NCBI GenBank assembly: GCA_002504495.1
Contig: DATC01000061.1
Location: 905 to 6,162, forward strand
Reading direction: 5' to 3'
From: Methanomassiliicoccaceae archaeon UBA537
GTDB taxonomy: Archaea > Thermoplasmatota > Thermoplasmata > Methanomassiliicoccales > Methanomethylophilaceae
DNA: 5,258 nucleotides
The notes under the pieces are model-generated. The model ran no database searches. It was not told where the DNA came from and saw nothing but the letters and a program-made list of their open reading frames with translations. Positions 3,411 through 5,258 of the stretch are shown here, piece by piece. How positions within the stretch are numbered: position 1 is the stretch's first letter; the number at the start of each line of letters is the position of its first letter. The position numbers and the translations under genes were made by a program.

Positions 3411-5258
3411 TGATCGAATTCCTCCCTGTCTCCTTTCTGGAAGTCGACGGACGGGCACGGGCCGAAGCAGTCGCGGCAGAATACGCACTGGTCCTCGTGT
3501 ATGTGCACCTTGCCGTCCTCCATGTACAGGGTCTTGGGATCGCATCTCGCCGCGCAGAGTCCGCATCCTACGCACTGCTCCGCACGGACGATGACCTGGA
3601 ATGCATGGTCCACATGGGTCCGCGCGTCGTTCTCGACGTTCGCCTTGGCGATGATCGAACCCTCGCGGTAGATCGTCGTGAATCCCGCGCTGATGAATTC
3701 TCCGTCGGGATCCATCTCGGGAACCCATGCCATCGCGTGGCAGAAGGGCAGGACCTTCTCCAGGTCTATAGGCCTGGAGAGCGCCGCCTCGATGCTGTAT
3801 CCCATGGTGCATGGGCTGAAGCCGTCCTGGACCTTGATGGTCAGCGGACCCTTCTCGGGAGCCTTCGTCTGCTTAGTCAGCTCGGACACGGGCTTGCCGG
3901 TCACCCTGCTGACCTCCTCTCTGATGGACTTGGGGGCGTCCTTCCATCTCCACAGGCCGAACTCCTTCCATTCCGGAGGGAGTCCGCGCTCGTCCATGTA
4001 TCCGTTCAGGTAGTCGTCCCACTGCTTCCATCTGTCGCTCTGACCGGCGATCAGGTCGAATTCGGCGAGATCAGACGCGGGGCACATGAAGCATCCTATC
4101 CTGTCCAGTCCGCGGGTGTACCAAACGTTGAACGGCTCCTTTCTGAGGAAGAGGTACATCCAGACATGCATGGCGCTCCAGTTCTGTATCGCGCTGGCGC
4201 CCGTCTGTCCCGGCGTCCAGGGGTTCTTCCATATCCTGGGCTTCGCGTTGCGCGCCTCGGACTCGTACTTTCTCTGTCCGATGAACGACAGGACGCCGTC
4301 CGGGAAGTGCTTTGTTATGGCTCCGACGGTGGGGCCGAGCTTGTTCGTCTTGCAGCACCAGCGGTAGTCCTTGGCGGGGGGTCCGAAGTATACCAGGTTC
4401 CCGAAGAACGCGTCGGCGGGGGCCTTCTCCTCGATGAGATCCAGGTTGTGCCTCTCGCATACGTCGTGGACGTGCGCTACGGTCTCGTTGAGCTCCAGGC
4501 CCGTGTCCACGAAGAGGACCGGCAGGCGGAGGCCCGCATCGATGGTCAGAAGTAAGGTGACGAGGCTGTCCTTGCCGCCGGAGAAGGACACTATGGCGGG
4601 CAAGGGCTTGTACTTCTCCACCGTGTTCCTGATGAATCCCGTGGCCTCCGTCACGCGCTTCTCGATGACGGCCCTGTTGGCCTCGACGATCTCGTCCCAG
4701 GTGCGGCAGATTTCCGAAGGCTGGTAAGGTTCCGGCTTGTACCATCTGGTCTTGACCGCGACCCCCTTATCCGCGGCGACCATCTCAGGTCCCGCCATGC
4801 GGGCCATGCCGGTGGCTATCAGCTCCCTCTCCTTCGATACGATAAGGACCTCGTCGCCGTCGGCGATTCCGGGGGATGCGTCGATGACTCCTGGAGCCAT
4901 GAGGTTCTTGCTCTCCCTGACGAACGGGATCGCTCCCGGGTCGCAGAAGACGAGTCCTTTGGTGGCGACGGGGGCGATGCGGTAGGCGCCCTGCATCCTG
5001 AGTATGATCTTCCACCCGGAGCCCATGTCGTACCGGGCGGTGGCCACGATGTCCCCGTCCACCACGATCTCGTCCATGCGGTCCAGGGCAGGGGCCTTGC
5101 TGAGGATCGCCGCGTGTCCCTCGGGCAGGAGTGCCTTTCCGGAGCCTTCCCCGTAGTCCCTGTCGACAAGGCTTCTGATCAGCGCCACGTCGTGCGGGAA
5201 CGCGGGGCGGGAATCGGCGGGAGGAGTGAGGACCATCTCGGCTGTGGGTCCTCCGCAC
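3407..5258 (-). CDS. PAPS/APS reductase family protein with PUA-like and ferredoxin domains, 5' end outside window
   Basis: The frame is open to the right edge; the codons before the internal ATG at 5236 read CGGPTAE, which looks like the last part of an N-terminal zinc ribbon, so the true start is outside. Numbering from that ATG, the domains are as follows. A linker with LTPPADSRPAFPHD is at 3-16 and LDRMDEIVVDG at 51-61. A PUA-like domain spans about 95-150. The PP-loop ATP-pyrophosphatase-type domain has SFSGGKDS (217-224) and VDTGLELNET (243-252). A Cys-Cys pair (C294, C295) and CFMC (C382, C385) form the CC...CxxC pattern that holds a [4Fe-4S] cluster in APS/PAPS reductases. An uncharacterised segment (about 457-550) precedes a 2[4Fe-4S] ferredoxin (C555, C558, C561, C565; C584, C587, C590, C594). 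The likely role is reduction of activated sulfate to sulfite in sulfur assimilation, with electrons through the ferredoxin. I see no ECGLH-type C-terminal catalytic cysteine of bacterial CysH, so a different mechanism or substrate is possible. It overlaps cysE by ATGA, supporting a cysteine-sulfur operon. Confidence 0.88.
   Translation of the reverse strand, partial: CGGPTAEMVLTPPADSRPAFPHDVALIRSLVDRDYGEGSGKALLPEGHAAILSKAPALDRMDEIVVDGDIVATARYDMGSGWKIILRMQGAYRIAPVATKGLVFCDPGAIPFVRESKNLMAPGVIDASPGIADGDEVLIVSKERELIATGMARMAGPEMVAADKGVAVKTRWYKPEPYQPSEICRTWDEIVEANRAVIEKRVTEATGFIRNTVEKYKPLPAIVSFSGGKDSLVTLLLTIDAGLRLPVLFVDTGLELNETVAHVHDVCERHNLDLIEEKAPADAFFGNLVYFGPPAKDYRWCCKTNKLGPTVGAITKHFPDGVLSFIGQRKYESEARNAKPRIWKNPWTPGQTGASAIQNWSAMHVWMYLFLRKEPFNVWYTRGLDRIGCFMCPASDLAEFDLIAGQSDRWKQWDDYLNGYMDERGLPPEWKEFGLWRWKDAPKSIREEVSRVTGKPVSELTKQTKAPEKGPLTIKVQDGFSPCTMGYSIEAALSRPIDLEKVLPFCHAMAWVPEMDPDGEFISAGFTTIYREGSIIAKANVENDARTHVDHAFQVIVRAEQCVGCGLCAARCDPKTLYMEDGKVHIHEDQCVFCRDCFGPCPSVDFQKGDREEFDQ
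3421..3426 (-). promoter_or_regulatory. Ribosome binding site for cysE inside the upstream gene
   Basis: Minus-strand GGGAGG lies within the last codons of the PAPS-reductase-like gene, ten bases before the first cysE ATG. With the four-base ATGA overlap, this suggests translational coupling, with cysE translation following that of the upstream gene. Confidence 0.55.

Noticed and set aside
3411..3812. Extension of the cysE frame upstream of 3410
   Set aside because: The extension runs in another frame through the ferredoxin-coding end of the reductase gene and has no acetyltransferase similarity; the ATGA overlap start is natural.
3410..4555. Plus-strand open frame of 381 residues opposite the PAPS-reductase-like gene
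   Set aside because: It lies opposite a well-supported multidomain enzyme, is low in recognisable motifs and rich in R, V, L, G and A as mirrored codons give. It is a shadow frame.
1..5258. tRNA, rRNA, CRISPR array, insertion sequence or prophage signals
   Set aside because: I found no cloverleaf-like segments, regularly spaced repeats, transposase or integrase motifs, or terminal inverted repeats. Nearly all the sequence is accounted for by six ordinary-looking genes.

Overview
This GC-rich window holds six protein genes and no recognisable RNA gene, CRISPR array or mobile element. It is most likely archaeal, and probably a methanogen-like euryarchaeote; a Methanomassiliicoccales or Thermoplasmata relative would fit. 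The main reasons are: (1) the multidomain PAPS-reductase-family protein combines the end of a zinc ribbon, a PUA-like domain, a PP-loop domain and 2[4Fe-4S] ferredoxin, an architecture I know from methanogens; (2) the SpeD-family protein has the variant active-site segment I associate with methanogen homologues; (3) a two-cluster DUF362 ferredoxin is present; (4) TATA-like boxes lie about 27-30 bases upstream of two start codons that have no clear ribosome binding site, while another start has a GGTGA Shine-Dalgarno. The lineage is inferred from protein style, not from a marker gene.

Layout. Positions 1-596 (minus) hold a Sel1-repeat protein cut by the left edge. Positions 624-917 (minus) encode a small membrane protein of the PQ-loop/SemiSWEET type. 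Positions 955-2076 (minus) encode a DUF362 protein with two [4Fe-4S] motifs. The 191-base divergent spacer 2077-2267 has candidate promoters for both directions and a direct repeat. Positions 2268-2693 (plus) encode a SpeD-like (AdoMet decarboxylase family) protein. A strong hairpin at 2712-2740 separates it from the convergent gene cysE at 2742-3410 (minus). That gene overlaps, by ATGA, the upstream PAPS-reductase-family gene, which runs from 3407 past the right edge; its N-terminus lies outside the window.

Working together. The PAPS-reductase-like gene and cysE are translationally coupled. They pair a reductive sulfur step with O-acetylserine supply for cysteine synthesis. The DUF362 ferredoxin and the small membrane protein may be co-transcribed (37-base gap), with no known shared job. 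The SpeD-like gene is a single-gene unit. Its product would use AdoMet if it is a true decarboxylase of that substrate, but its family has repeatedly changed substrate to arginine or ornithine.

Most worth a second look are the altered processing site of the SpeD-like protein, the PAPS-reductase-like protein (no CysH-type ECGLH tail, plus an uncharacterised segment before its ferredoxin), and the regular C-terminal coiled coil on the serine acetyltransferase. I see no clearly novel multi-gene system here.
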